The notes: generated by a model from the sequence alone, not told the origin. 64,000 bases of DNA from Spirochaetota bacterium (GCA_023401595.1 JAEXDQ010000009.1:1-64000), one strand, 5' to 3'; positions 6,750 to 16,352 are shown, counted from the first letter of the stretch. A program made the numbers and translations.

Positions 6750-8261
6750 ATGGGACAGTTGATTCTTGAAGGCTTTATGGATTGCCTGAATCTGTATTCC
6801 TTGTCGCTGACGTTTCTTGGAGTTTTGATCGGTATCATTTTCGGCGCGATCCCAGGGCTGTCCGGAACATTGGGGATCATCCTGTTCCTCCCCCTGACAC
6901 GGTCAATAGATTTAATGAATTCTCTCATCTTCCTTTCCTGTATCTTTATCGGAGGAGAATTCGGAGGCTCCATCTCCGCGATCCTGATCGGTACTCCTGG
7001 AACTAATTCAGCAGTCTGTACAATGATGGAAGGCTACCCCCTGGCAAAGAAAGGGCATGCCCGCAAAGCATTGATGATGGCCTTGGGGGCATCGACCGTC
7101 GGCGGCCTCCTTTCTGCGTTCTCGCTCCTGTTCCTAGCTCCGACGCTTGCGAAATATACTTTGGAATTCGGCGCCCCGGAGTTTTTCGCCATCGCAGTAT
7201 TCGGGCTGTCAATCATCGCTTCCGTATCCGGGAAGAGTATTGAGAAAGGCATATTCGCAGGAGCCGTCGGCATCATCCTGTCTTTGGTCGGGCTCGATAC
7301 GGTCAGCGGAATGCCTCGGTTCACATTCAAGAACCTGACATTATACAGGGGGTTGGAGCTCGTCGCTCTATTGACAGGCCTTTTCGCCCTCGCAAGCATT
7401 ATTGAGAAAGTCGGGAACTCTTTCAAAGAAAACAAGACATACCGAGAAGAAATGAAGCTTCATAAAGCGGACAAGCTTTCTTTTGGAGAATTCCTACGTT
7501 GCAAATGGAACCTTTTGCTTGGCTCGGTGATAGGGATTATCATCGGTATCGTGCCGGGCATAGGAACGGGAGTCGCCAGCTTCCTTGCCTACGACACCTC
7601 CAAACGTTTTTCAAAAGAACCGGAAAAATACGGTACGGGACATCTGGAAGGCATCGCCGCGGTTGAAAGCTCAAACAACGGCGTAACGGCCGCGTCCCTG
7701 ATCCCACTACTTACCCTGGGACTCCCCGGCAGTCCTTCCGCGGCCGTTTTGGTCGGGGCGTTCACGATGAACGGACTTTCTGCCGGCCCGCTCTTGTTCA
7801 AGGAACATGGTCCGCTTATCTATTCATTGATGACCGCGATAGTCATAGCGAACATCGTCATGTTCATCGAAGGACGTACACTTTCCGGCCTCATGGCGAA
7901 AATCACAAAAGTCCCCAACGACGTCCTTGTTCCGCTACTCATGGTCATCTGCGCCGCAGGAGCCGTTTCTGTCAACAACAGCGGTTTCGATCTGATGGTT
8001 TTCATCATCGCCGGAACGATCGGATATTTCCTTTCTCTCTTGAAGATACCCCTTGTCCCGGTCGTGATAGGATTTGTATTGGGAAATACCATGGACAGCA
8101 ATCTACGGAAAGGACTCGTCATGACCAGAGGAAATTTCCTGACTTTCATCACGAGGCCAATCACGTTTACTATTCTTCTCATCACAGTCTCCTTTTTGAT
8201 TTTTTCAATCGTCAAAGGGGAACTCAGGAAGAAGAAAAAAAATATTCCGGATAATGAGTGA
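6750..8261 (+). CDS. tctA: TTT transporter large permease (TctA family)
   Basis: A 503-residue protein with about twelve membrane segments. It carries both TctA repeats: GAIPGLSGTLGIILFLPLTR near residue 33 and IVPGIGTGVASFLAYDTSKR near residue 270, plus ILIGTPGTNSAVCTMMEGYP and LTLGLPGSPSAAVLVGAFTM. These Gly/Pro loops are thought to line the transport path. It forms the channel of the secondary transporter driven by an ion gradient. Coupled to tctB (1 bp) and overlapped for 8 bp by the first sulfatase, so transport and desulfation are made together. Confidence 0.93.
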   Translation: MGQLILEGFMDCLNLYSLSLTFLGVLIGIIFGAIPGLSGTLGIILFLPLTRSIDLMNSLIFLSCIFIGGEFGGSISAILIGTPGTNSAVCTMMEGYPLAKKGHARKALMMALGASTVGGLLSAFSLLFLAPTLAKYTLEFGAPEFFAIAVFGLSIIASVSGKSIEKGIFAGAVGIILSLVGLDTVSGMPRFTFKNLTLYRGLELVALLTGLFALASIIEKVGNSFKENKTYREEMKLHKADKLSFGEFLRCKWNLLLGSVIGIIIGIVPGIGTGVASFLAYDTSKRFSKEPEKYGTGHLEGIAAVESSNNGVTAASLIPLLTLGLPGSPSAAVLVGAFTMNGLSAGPLLFKEHGPLIYSLMTAIVIANIVMFIEGRTLSGLMAKITKVPNDVLVPLLMVICAAGAVSVNNSGFDLMVFIIAGTIGYFLSLLKIPLVPVVIGFVLGNTMDSNLRKGLVMTRGNFLTFITRPITFTILLITVSFLIFSIVKGELRKKKKNIPDNE

Positions 8262-9735
8262 CAATATGAGCAAAAGTTTTTCCGAAAAAGGCTATGACAT
8301 ACTGATCTATCTTAGCGATCAGCATGCGGCCGATTGCGCGGGGTTCATGGGGGATGCAATCGTCAGAACCCCGAATCTTGACAGAATCGCCGAAGATAGC
8401 TTTGTTTTTCGCAATGCGTATACGACCTGCCCGTTATGCGTGCCCGCGCGAGCTTCGTTCATGACCTCGCGCATGCCGTCGAACATCGGCGTTTTTGACA
8501 ATGCCTGCGATTTCAAGTCATCCGAAGTGACCTTCGCGCATGCGCATGCGGCGAAGGGGTATGACTGTACGTTGATCGGCCGGATGCATTTTGTCGGCCT
8601 GGATTATTTCCATGGGTTCACCGACCGGATAGGCGACGACATGACTCCAAGCTACTGGGGGTGTCCTTCTGAAGAACGGGAGGATCTGGGAGACTTCGGA
8701 AGAAGCCTGTATCAGAAACACTGCCTGGAAGTGGTCGGTAGCGGGGACTCACCCGTCTTGTCGTATGACAGGGAAATCGTCAGCCGGGCCTTGTCGTTCT
8801 ATGACACAGACCATGAAAAACCCCAGATGACTGTACTCGGCACCTACGGCCCTCACTTTCCATATGTGGGGGATGAAGAGAAGATGTCGCGTTATAGGAA
8901 GATATTCGCAGAAAACTATACCGATGAATCGATGTTCTTCAATCTGCCGCCAGTCGATGCGAAAGTGCAGCGTACAACGAAAGAAGATATCATAGAGCTT
9001 CGTTCGGCATATTACGCGATGGTGGAGACCCTCGACGAACAGATTGGCCTTGTATATGACGCCTATACTCGGTATTTGCGTAGAACCAACAAGAAAGGCG
9101 TTTTCATCTATATGTCCGACCATGGCGACCAGCTCGGATGCATGGGAATATACGGGAAGCAGACGTTCTTCGAGAAATCGGCGAAGATTCCGTTCATCAT
9201 GAAGCTTGACGACTTCTCAGGCGGGGATATCGAAGAACCCGTCAGTATCATGGACATAGCGCCGACGCTGTGCGAAATCAACGGTACGGATGCGATTCCC
9301 CTTGCGGAAGGCCAATCGTTTTCCCACTTGCTTACGGGGGAAGCCGACCCTTCCCGGTATGTGCTTTCTGAATACTACGATAGCCAGATCGCCGAGTGCG
9401 TACGGGGATATATGATATACAGGAACCACTTCAAATACATCGTGTATGATGGATACGAGGATAAGGAACTGCTGTTCGATCTCAGGGAATCTTCATCCGA
9501 AAGAGATAACGTATCCGCCACATATCCCGAAGTCTGCCGGGACATGCGGATATTGCTAGGAACGGACAAGAGAATAAGAAACCATACCCGCGAATTCATC
9601 GACTGCAAGAAACAACATAAGCTTCTTGATAAAGTCGGACGTAATCAGCACTATCTAAACAAATACATGTATTCGCCACCTAAAGAATCTCGGTTCATCA
9701 GCGACAGTTGCAAAAGACCACATAGAGACGGGTGA
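8254..9735 (+). CDS. Type I sulfatase, cytoplasmic
   Basis: A 493-residue member of the alkaline phosphatase/sulfatase superfamily. The maturation motif is C-V-P-A-R with Cys62, which must be oxidised to formylglycine. Metal ligands are visible at YLSDQH (about residues 19-24) and MSDHGDQLG (about 289-297). No signal peptide is present, so it acts inside the cell on an imported sulfate ester. Its frame overlaps tctA by 8 bp. The C-terminal part ends with a basic tail (SRFISDSCKRPHRDG). No maturase (anSME or FGE) gene is in the window, so maturation relies on one elsewhere. The substrate cannot be told from sequence. Confidence 0.88.
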   Translation: MSDNMSKSFSEKGYDILIYLSDQHAADCAGFMGDAIVRTPNLDRIAEDSFVFRNAYTTCPLCVPARASFMTSRMPSNIGVFDNACDFKSSEVTFAHAHAAKGYDCTLIGRMHFVGLDYFHGFTDRIGDDMTPSYWGCPSEEREDLGDFGRSLYQKHCLEVVGSGDSPVLSYDREIVSRALSFYDTDHEKPQMTVLGTYGPHFPYVGDEEKMSRYRKIFAENYTDESMFFNLPPVDAKVQRTTKEDIIELRSAYYAMVETLDEQIGLVYDAYTRYLRRTNKKGVFIYMSDHGDQLGCMGIYGKQTFFEKSAKIPFIMKLDDFSGGDIEEPVSIMDIAPTLCEINGTDAIPLAEGQSFSHLLTGEADPSRYVLSEYYDSQIAECVRGYMIYRNHFKYIVYDGYEDKELLFDLRESSSERDNVSATYPEVCRDMRILLGTDKRIRNHTREFIDCKKQHKLLDKVGRNQHYLNKYMYSPPKESRFISDSCKRPHRDG

Positions 9736-9754
9736 TCAATATTGGAGTTTGACA

Positions 9755-10786
9755 ATGAAAAGGATTACACTCAAGGAAATCGCGGAAAAAGCAAATGTCT
9801 CCATCGGCACCGTCGACAGGTGCCTTCACGACCGGGGAAAGGTCAATGAAAAAACTTCGAGGCGGATCAAAGAGATTTGCGAAGAATTCGGCTATGCCTC
9901 GAACGTCGTCGGAAAAGCGATGGCCTTGCAGAGAAAGGGAAAAGTCGTCGCGGTGGCTATCAATGCACGGGAAAGAAATACCTTTTCCTCTGTCATACAC
10001 GATGGCATTGAAGATTTCGCGGCATCCGTCGAGGACTACAACATCCGTTTTGAATACTACGATCTCGCCGATGGCTCCCTTTCCGAGCTGAGCCAGAAGC
10101 TTGACCAAGTGCAAGAAGCTGAAATCGACGGATTGATCGTCAAACCGATCGACAGTACGATCATCAAATACAAGCTTACCAAGATACGGGAAGAAAAGAA
10201 GATTCCCATCGTGACATGCACCTCGGATATTTCCGGAGTGGAGACAATAGCGTACGTGGGGCAGAACCATGAGAAGCTGGGCAGGATGCTTGCGTGTACC
10301 CTGACAAAGGTGGCGCACAGCCCCTTGAAGATACTGGTGGTCGTCGGACCGTTGTCAGGAACCGCCAGAAGGGAAAAGCTCGAAGGCTTCATGGAATATC
10401 TCAAGGACTCAGGACAGGAATACGACATTTGCAATATTTGCGAAGTTCCTTACGACGATTCCGAAGCATATGGGATTATTCTTGACCTGCTACGTAGATA
10501 TCCTGACGCCAACGCCTTGTACATCCATTCTCCGCAGGTAGGCCCCTGCAGCGACGCCATAGAAGAATTCGGAGAATTCAATGGCCTGAAGTTCAGCTAT
10601 GGCCATACAAGCTATCTCGCGGATTATATCAGGAACGGGAAAATTGATTTCGCGATCTATGAGGATCCGTACCGGCAAGGGTATCTGGCCGGAGAGGTCA
10701 TGTTCAATTACCTCCTTGACGGAGCGATGCCCGCGAATCGCAACAACCTTCTCGACGGGCAGATCGTGTTTGATGAGAATTGTTGA
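9755..10786 (+). CDS. LacI-family transcriptional regulator
   Basis: A 343-residue protein. The N-terminal helix-turn-helix MKRITLKEIAEKANVSIGTV is LacI-type, followed by the hinge helix region, then a periplasmic-binding-like sensor domain (VVAVAINARERNTFSSVIHD onward, about residues 58-330) of the Peripla_BP_4 type. It should bind a sugar-like effector and a palindromic operator. GGAG lies 7 nt before the ATG at 9755; a TTG two codons upstream is less well placed. It is encoded inside the TTT/sulfatase operon, and the two identical palindromes at 5166 and 5199 are its probable sites. The usual Ser/Asn pattern of helix 2 is altered (SIGTVDRCLHDRG), so the operator may not resemble a classic LacI site. 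Confidence 0.88.
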   Translation: MKRITLKEIAEKANVSIGTVDRCLHDRGKVNEKTSRRIKEICEEFGYASNVVGKAMALQRKGKVVAVAINARERNTFSSVIHDGIEDFAASVEDYNIRFEYYDLADGSLSELSQKLDQVQEAEIDGLIVKPIDSTIIKYKLTKIREEKKIPIVTCTSDISGVETIAYVGQNHEKLGRMLACTLTKVAHSPLKILVVVGPLSGTARREKLEGFMEYLKDSGQEYDICNICEVPYDDSEAYGIILDLLRRYPDANALYIHSPQVGPCSDAIEEFGEFNGLKFSYGHTSYLADYIRNGKIDFAIYEDPYRQGYLAGEVMFNYLLDGAMPANRNNLLDGQIVFDENC

Positions 10787-10789
10787 GAA

Positions 10790-11764
10790 ATGAAAATCAT
10801 ACAAAACGGGGCTTCCAAATTCATTTCGGTAAAAATCGACCGGAAGCAAACCGCGCAAGGAGCTTTCGAGTCGATATACGTCTCAAGCGTCGAGGGGATC
10901 GAGTTCCATGTCGAACCCTGGCGCGGTCTGGACATTTCGTTTCTTTCCTTCGACGGCATGCCGATCTCGTACCTTGCACCATATGGGGTCCGGCATCCAT
11001 CAGCATTCGATTATTCCGACGATAGCTTTTCCGACAACATGTTCTTCGGACTTCTGACGACCTGCGGCCTGGAGAACACCGGCCCCGGATGCGTGGACGG
11101 ACAGGGCGTCCGGTATTCACACCACGGAAGCCTGAACTATTGCGCGGCGCGGCATGTATCGCTGACATTCGACGACGATGGCCGGATTCTGACGATAGCC
11201 GGCGTCGTACAAGACGACAGGTATTCCAAACACCGCTTCATCCTGCACAGAAAAATACATTTCACCTGCGGCACGAATGAGATATCCGTTGAGGACCGTG
11301 TCGTCAATCAGGGGGAAAAAGACCAGATATGTATCATGTACCACTATAATTTCGGCGCTCCCTTTCTGTCTGAGCATTGCAGGATTGAGATTCCCTACTC
11401 CAAGGCGACACCCAAGAACGATATCGCGAAAAGCGAATCGGAACATCTGCCGACCGTCTTCCCGCCATCAGAGACCCAGCGGCCGCATGTCTTTTATCTG
11501 GACTTCGCCCCTGCGGCCCTGCATTCAGCGACGCTCTACAATCCTGAAGCGGGCGTATTCGCTGAATTGTCGTTCAAGGGGGATACGCTTCCCCATATGG
11601 ATTTGTGGAAGAACCTACGGCCTGAGCGGTATGTCATGTCGTTCGAGCCGTGCAATGCTTTTCCATACGGAAGAACGAATCAGGTGCAACGCGGCAACGC
11701 CTGCTATCTGGAGAAACATGAAACGAAGACATATACAACAATTTTCAAGGTAGGACGAAAATAA
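10790..11764 (+). CDS. DUF4432 family aldose-epimerase-like protein
   Basis: A 324-residue protein predicted to have the galactose mutarotase-like beta-sandwich. Recognisable parts are the VEPWRGLDISFLSFDGMPIS loop, the segment FFGLLTTCGLENTGPG, YSHHGSLNY and HYNFGAPFLSEH. DUF4432 proteins are related to aldose 1-epimerases and occur next to many sugar catabolic genes, but no reaction is settled. It lies 3 bp after the regulator and 1 bp before the second sulfatase, in the same operon. A role on the sugar released by the sulfatases is likely, by context only. Cytoplasmic, no signal peptide. Confidence 0.8.
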   Translation: MKIIQNGASKFISVKIDRKQTAQGAFESIYVSSVEGIEFHVEPWRGLDISFLSFDGMPISYLAPYGVRHPSAFDYSDDSFSDNMFFGLLTTCGLENTGPGCVDGQGVRYSHHGSLNYCAARHVSLTFDDDGRILTIAGVVQDDRYSKHRFILHRKIHFTCGTNEISVEDRVVNQGEKDQICIMYHYNFGAPFLSEHCRIEIPYSKATPKNDIAKSESEHLPTVFPPSETQRPHVFYLDFAPAALHSATLYNPEAGVFAELSFKGDTLPHMDLWKNLRPERYVMSFEPCNAFPYGRTNQVQRGNACYLEKHETKTYTTIFKVGRK

Positions 11765-11765
11765 C

Positions 11766-13124
11766 ATGGACAAACCTAATATCGTATTGTTTTTTTCCGA
11801 TCAGCAAAGAGCCGATACGGTCGGCCTGTACGGACAGGAACTGGATCTCACCCCGAATCTGGACGCCATGGGCAGGAATGGCGTCGTGTTCCAGAACGCA
11901 TTTACCCCGCAACCGGTCTGCGGTCCGTTCAGGTCCATGCTGCAATCAGGGAAATATCCTACGGAAACAGGTTGTTTCACCAACCAGATCGCGCTTCCCA
12001 AAAATATCAAGACCCTCGCCAATTATTTTTCCGAAGCAGAGTACGATATTGGATATGTCGGGAAATGGCACCTTGCGTCCGATGGTGAAATGGAGAAAAA
12101 ACCCATCCTCGACTATCAGCATTCCGCCATCCCGTTGGAAAGCAGAGGAGGCTACGACGGATTCTGGAGAGTTTCCGATATCCTTGAGTTCACCTCTCAT
12201 GGCTATGGCGGGTATGTCTTTGATGAACACATGAAAAAGCATGAATTTACGAACTATAGATGCGACGCGATAACGGACTACGGACTTGAATATCTTGACC
12301 AGGTTCCAAACGACAAGCCGTTCTTCCTCACCATATCCCATATTGAGTCCCATCATCAGAACGACAGGAACCACTATGAGGGACCGGAAGGCTCCCGAAC
12401 GAGGTTCAAGGACTGCAAGATTCCTTCCGATCTCACTTCAATCCCTGACGGTGATTACACGGAAGAATATCCCGATTACCTTGGACAGGTCGCCAGTCTG
12501 GATGAGAATCTTGGCCGTGTAATCGCCAAACTGAAGGACATGGGAGTCTATGACGATACAGTGGTCGTCTACTTGTCGGACCATGGTTCGCATTTCCGGA
12601 CACGGAACAGGGATGAAAACAAATGCGGGTATGACGACTACAAGAGAACCGGACACGACGCGGCATTGAAAGTCCCCTTGATCTTTGGAGGAGGGGCTAT
12701 CAAGGCTCCTCGCATGGTACAGGATCTCGTAAGTACGGCAAGCCTGCCCAAGACTCTTCTGGCTTTCGCAGGAGTCGATGTCGAAGACAAAATGGTCGGT
12801 GAGAATCTCATGGATGTCGCGACGGGAAAACTGCCGGACAGAAAGAACGAGGTGTTCGCCCAGATTTCGGAAAGCCGCGTCGGCAGGGTGTTGAGAACCA
12901 AGGATTATCTGCTGGGCGTCGTGGCGAAGGGGCTTTTCGGAGGAAAATACAAGGATTCGGATACGTATATCGTCGATTATTTCTATGATCTCACGAATGA
13001 TCCCGATGAATTGCACGATATCAAGTCTGACGCAAGCTACCGCCGTACCATCAGGTCCCTCTGTGATGAACTCGAAAGGATTATCGCAAAAGAGGAGCGT
13101 ATTACTTCCAAGATCATCTATTGA
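11766..13124 (+). CDS. Type I sulfatase, cytoplasmic (second copy in the operon)
   Basis: A 452-residue sulfatase starting MDKPNIVLFFSDQQRADTVG, which contains the first metal ligands. The modified cysteine is C52 in C-G-P-F-R. KWHLASD and YLSDHGSH supply further active-site residues. It has no signal peptide. It shares only family-level similarity with the sulfatase at 8254, so the two probably remove different sulfate groups or act on different intermediates. It overlaps nothing but follows the DUF4432 gene by one base. As for its neighbour, the maturation enzyme must be encoded elsewhere. Confidence 0.9.
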   Translation: MDKPNIVLFFSDQQRADTVGLYGQELDLTPNLDAMGRNGVVFQNAFTPQPVCGPFRSMLQSGKYPTETGCFTNQIALPKNIKTLANYFSEAEYDIGYVGKWHLASDGEMEKKPILDYQHSAIPLESRGGYDGFWRVSDILEFTSHGYGGYVFDEHMKKHEFTNYRCDAITDYGLEYLDQVPNDKPFFLTISHIESHHQNDRNHYEGPEGSRTRFKDCKIPSDLTSIPDGDYTEEYPDYLGQVASLDENLGRVIAKLKDMGVYDDTVVVYLSDHGSHFRTRNRDENKCGYDDYKRTGHDAALKVPLIFGGGAIKAPRMVQDLVSTASLPKTLLAFAGVDVEDKMVGENLMDVATGKLPDRKNEVFAQISESRVGRVLRTKDYLLGVVAKGLFGGKYKDSDTYIVDYFYDLTNDPDELHDIKSDASYRRTIRSLCDELERIIAKEERITSKIIY

Positions 13125-13182
13125 CCGCTGGACGACCCTAACGCTTTGGAAGCAGGACTTTGGGGAGGGTTACAAAATCACG

Positions 13183-14766
13183 ATGAAGCAGCTCAAGGAT
13201 TATCCGCTTTTTTCTATGACTGAGAAACAAGAATCATGGATACAGAGTCATACCATGTATCTTGGCGACATACACAATCACTGCGGCATCAGCTATGGAC
13301 ACGGAACGCTTGCGAAAGCCATCGATTTCGCACGCCAGCAACTTGATTTCTGCAGCGTCACAGGACACTTCGCCTGGCCCGATATGGAAAACACCAAAGG
13401 CATGGATATCCCTAAGGAAGTCAGGGCATACCACAAGTCGGGATTCGCAAAGCTCAGACAGGGATGGCCGTCGTACCTTCAGCAAATGGAGAATGCGGAA
13501 ACCGCCGCATTCCTACCGTTCCCCTCCTACGAATACCACAGCTTCCTTTATGGCGACTACACGGTTCTCTGTCGGCATCAAGGGCAGCACCTGCCCGAAG
13601 ATCCTCCGGCAGGAAAACCCGACCTGCGGCTCAAAACGCTCATTGAACGCAATGACCCAAAAGTAGCCCCTTTCCTGGCATTCCCTCATCATATAGGGTA
13701 CAAACAAGGATTCAGGGGAATCAATTGGGATGCGTACAATGAAAGGACATCGCCGATCGTCGAGATTCTTTCCATGCACGGCTGCGCGGAAAGCCACGAA
13801 GCCAAGCTCAGCTATCTCCACACAATGGGACCTCGTTCGCAAGAAAATACTATGCAAGGCGGACTCAAAAGGGGGTATCGTTTTGGCGTGGTGGCAAATA
13901 CAGACCACCACAACGCCTCTCCGGGAAGCTATGGGTTCGGCAGAACCGGCGTCTACGCCCCCGCCCTTACCCGGGACGCCATCTGGAATGCGCTTGTGGA
14001 CAAGCAAACCATAGCGTTCTCAGGCGACGGTATGCGTATGGCGCTCTTTTTGAACGACCGACCGTTCGCCAGCGAGGCCGCCGCCACGCCAGCCCATATC
14101 GATGCTTACTTGGTCGGTTTTGATTGTATCGACCGCTTTGAACTCGTCCATGACGGAAAGGTCGTCGCATCGGGTCTCAATCCAACCGTACAGGCGGAGG
14201 GAGGCTTTCTTCCCGTCACATTCGGTTGGGGTGAAAAAGACGCCCCGTGCTACTGGCAGGTAGAAATCAGAACGGAAGGAACACTCGTCGCGGACGCCGT
14301 TCCCCGGCTCAGGGGCAACGATATGGTCGACCCGCTGGAAATTCCCGACCAAGACGACAAGGAAAAGACGTTCTTTGAAAACAAAGGCGGACGCGTCATA
14401 GTCAAAGCCACGACCAACGGGAACAAGACCGCGACCACAAACAGTACGCAAGGCTGCGTAATCGAAACGGCTGGCCGCGACGGCAAGATTTTCATCAAAC
14501 TTCATGCGCAATGGAAAAGACATGCCGTCGACAAAGAGTATGAATACTCCATCGGAGATCTGGCAGAGGCCCCTAAGACCGAATACATCCATGGCTTCGT
14601 GTCCCCTGCGATCGCGGTAGGCCCTTTCACTCCGCTCGCGGAAGCGTCTTCCGAAATCCACATCGATATCCAGGCAGGACAGAGCGGGGCATACTATGTA
14701 CGGGCATACGAAAAGAATGGAGACGGAGCTTACTCGACGCCGGTATGGGTCAATTCCAGACACTAA
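13183..14766 (+). CDS. DUF3604 / PHP-domain metal-dependent hydrolase-like protein
   Basis: A 527-residue protein whose N-terminal two thirds form a PHP-type metal site. Ligands are visible in YLGDIHNHCGISYGHG (about residues 25-40), AFPHHIGYKQGF (about 166), MHGCAESHEA (about 196) and GVVANTDHHNASPG (about 229). The C-terminal third is beta-rich. DUF3604 proteins are found in polysaccharide and sulfated-compound gene clusters; their substrates are unknown. Start set at ATG 13183, behind GGGGAGGG (13162-13169) and just before the conserved part; the frame runs open back into the sulfatase. It is the last gene of the operon. Confidence 0.8.
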   Translation: MKQLKDYPLFSMTEKQESWIQSHTMYLGDIHNHCGISYGHGTLAKAIDFARQQLDFCSVTGHFAWPDMENTKGMDIPKEVRAYHKSGFAKLRQGWPSYLQQMENAETAAFLPFPSYEYHSFLYGDYTVLCRHQGQHLPEDPPAGKPDLRLKTLIERNDPKVAPFLAFPHHIGYKQGFRGINWDAYNERTSPIVEILSMHGCAESHEAKLSYLHTMGPRSQENTMQGGLKRGYRFGVVANTDHHNASPGSYGFGRTGVYAPALTRDAIWNALVDKQTIAFSGDGMRMALFLNDRPFASEAAATPAHIDAYLVGFDCIDRFELVHDGKVVASGLNPTVQAEGGFLPVTFGWGEKDAPCYWQVEIRTEGTLVADAVPRLRGNDMVDPLEIPDQDDKEKTFFENKGGRVIVKATTNGNKTATTNSTQGCVIETAGRDGKIFIKLHAQWKRHAVDKEYEYSIGDLAEAPKTEYIHGFVSPAIAVGPFTPLAEASSEIHIDIQAGQSGAYYVRAYEKNGDGAYSTPVWVNSRH

Positions 14767-14829
14767 CGTATTGAGCGGAAGACACATCCTTCCTGGAATA
14801 TCTTTTTCCCCCAGGCCCCAGCGCCCCCT

Positions 14830-14851
14830 GGTCAGACGGAGGCTTCTTCCC
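14830..14851 (-). repeat. Short duplicate of the 3' end of pspF
   Basis: CAGACGGAGGCTTCT(T)CCCGG at about 14834-14851 repeats TAGACGGAGGCTTCTCCCGG at 14898-14917, the last codons of pspF. Read on the minus strand, both copies encode EASV followed by a stop. It looks like a small local duplication around the gene end, about 65 bp apart. Confidence 0.5.
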
Positions 14852-14896
14852 GGCTTCTGATCGGTAAGGACTGCTTAGTGTCTCAGCAAGCCTCGG

Positions 14897-16075
14897 CTAG
14901 ACGGAGGCTTCTCCCGGAATACCTTTTTCCTCGGCGTCCTGCAACCGATCCTTGAATTTGCGGTACAGGCCGCGGAACTGGTCATAGGTCAGGTTCAACA
15001 GCTTGGCCGCCTCGCGCTGGTTGTCCGCCGCCTGGACGAGCGCCCTGCGAAGGAAGGAGACATCCAGAGATTCCTTGGCCTGTTCATATTGGGAAAGAGG
15101 CAGCGATTCAACACCGGACGCTTCTCCTCCCGCGCCAGGAATCGCGGAGACGCTCATAACGGAAGAGGCGGACGTCCCGGCGTTTTTTTCAATCGCTTGC
15201 AACGAGGCGGGAACGTCTGAAACGGACTCTTCGGACGTCAGCAACGCAATGACGGACGACGCATCATGGCGGGAACGTCCAGGGCATTGGGCGTAGGGGT
15301 TGGCGAACGGATCGAAATCGACATGATCGATCAACGGAGTCTCCGAGCGGTAGACGGCGCGTTCAATGACATTCTTGAGTTCCCGAACGTTTCCCGGCCA
15401 AGGGTAACGCATCAATTGGTCGCAGATGGGTTCGGACAATACCGGCATGTCCTCCCAACCGCATTCCATCGCCATCTTCGCAGCGAAGAAATTGGCGAGA
15501 AGCAGGATGTCGTCCCCTCGCTCCCGGAGCGGAGGAAGGAACAGCACCTCAAAGGAAAGCCGGTCCAATAGATCCTCCTTGAACTTGCCTTCGGCGCAAA
15601 GCCGCGGTAAATCAGCGTTGGTCGCGCCCACGATACGGACATTCGCCTCGTGAGTCTTCGAAGAGCCTACCCGCTCATACGTTCCATATTCAACGACACG
15701 GAGAATCTTTTCCTGGACTTCCAGAGGAATCAGCCCGATTTCATCGAGGAACAAGGTCCCTCCCTCCGCCTCTTCAAAACGCCCCTTACGGGTCTTCTGC
15801 GCCCCAGTGAAGGCGCCTTGTTCATACCCGAACAGTTCAGTTTCGATAAGAGACGGCGGCAACGCCGCGCAGTTGACGGTAATAAGGCTGTTCTGCCATC
15901 GATGCGACAGATAATGCAACCTGGAAGCGGCGATCTCCTTGCCGCTCCCCCTCTCTCCAACCACCAGGACGCTGCGGTCCACCGTGGCCGCACGGCTCAG
16001 CTGACGTTGGAAATTCAGGAACACCTCGCTTTCACCCAAGGGTTGTTGATTATACCGTCCCCTATCTTCGTCCAT
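14897..16075 (-). CDS. pspF: Sigma54-dependent activator PspF
   Basis: A 392-residue AAA+ enhancer-binding protein with no N-terminal receiver domain, as in PspF. Walker A is GERGSGKE (40-47), the sigma54-contact loop GAFTGA is at 87-92, Walker B is GGTLFLDEIG (about 109-118), and a Fis-type helix-turn-helix (NQREAAKLLNLTYDQFRGLY) is near the end. The start at 16075 aligns with PspF proteins (LGESEVFLNFQRQLSRAA) and has GGGGAGAG before it; the frame stays open 71 codons further without homology. Divergent from pspA, as in enterobacteria. A linker of about 75 residues rich in Ser/Ala separates AAA+ and DNA-binding parts, longer than in E. coli PspF. Confidence 0.92.
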   Translation of the reverse strand: MDEDRGRYNQQPLGESEVFLNFQRQLSRAATVDRSVLVVGERGSGKEIAASRLHYLSHRWQNSLITVNCAALPPSLIETELFGYEQGAFTGAQKTRKGRFEEAEGGTLFLDEIGLIPLEVQEKILRVVEYGTYERVGSSKTHEANVRIVGATNADLPRLCAEGKFKEDLLDRLSFEVLFLPPLRERGDDILLLANFFAAKMAMECGWEDMPVLSEPICDQLMRYPWPGNVRELKNVIERAVYRSETPLIDHVDFDPFANPYAQCPGRSRHDASSVIALLTSEESVSDVPASLQAIEKNAGTSASSVMSVSAIPGAGGEASGVESLPLSQYEQAKESLDVSFLRRALVQAADNQREAAKLLNLTYDQFRGLYRKFKDRLQDAEEKGIPGEASV

Positions 16076-16352
16076 AGCCTTCTCTCCCCTGCGTACTGGA
16101 ATCCACCGACGTCCGTCCGGGCATGAAAGGTCGCCGACCTTTTGCCCGCTTACGGACAACAACCGACTCCCGTCTGGCAAAATATACCATTCTTGGTTCA
16201 AATCACCAATAGCGAGGAGAGCTTTACTCTTCGGAAAAAAGAGGCGTCCAGACGTCAAATTCTTCAAAACCCTCTTGAAAAAGAACATATTTCGTGCATA
16301 TATAACAAATTAAAAATCACATAGTTTTTTTTCATGCATTTCATCTCATATT

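Noticed and set aside
16076..16288. N-terminal extension of PspF by 71 residues
   Set aside because: No similarity to PspF before MDEDRGRYNQQPLGE, and a good ribosome site precedes that ATG.
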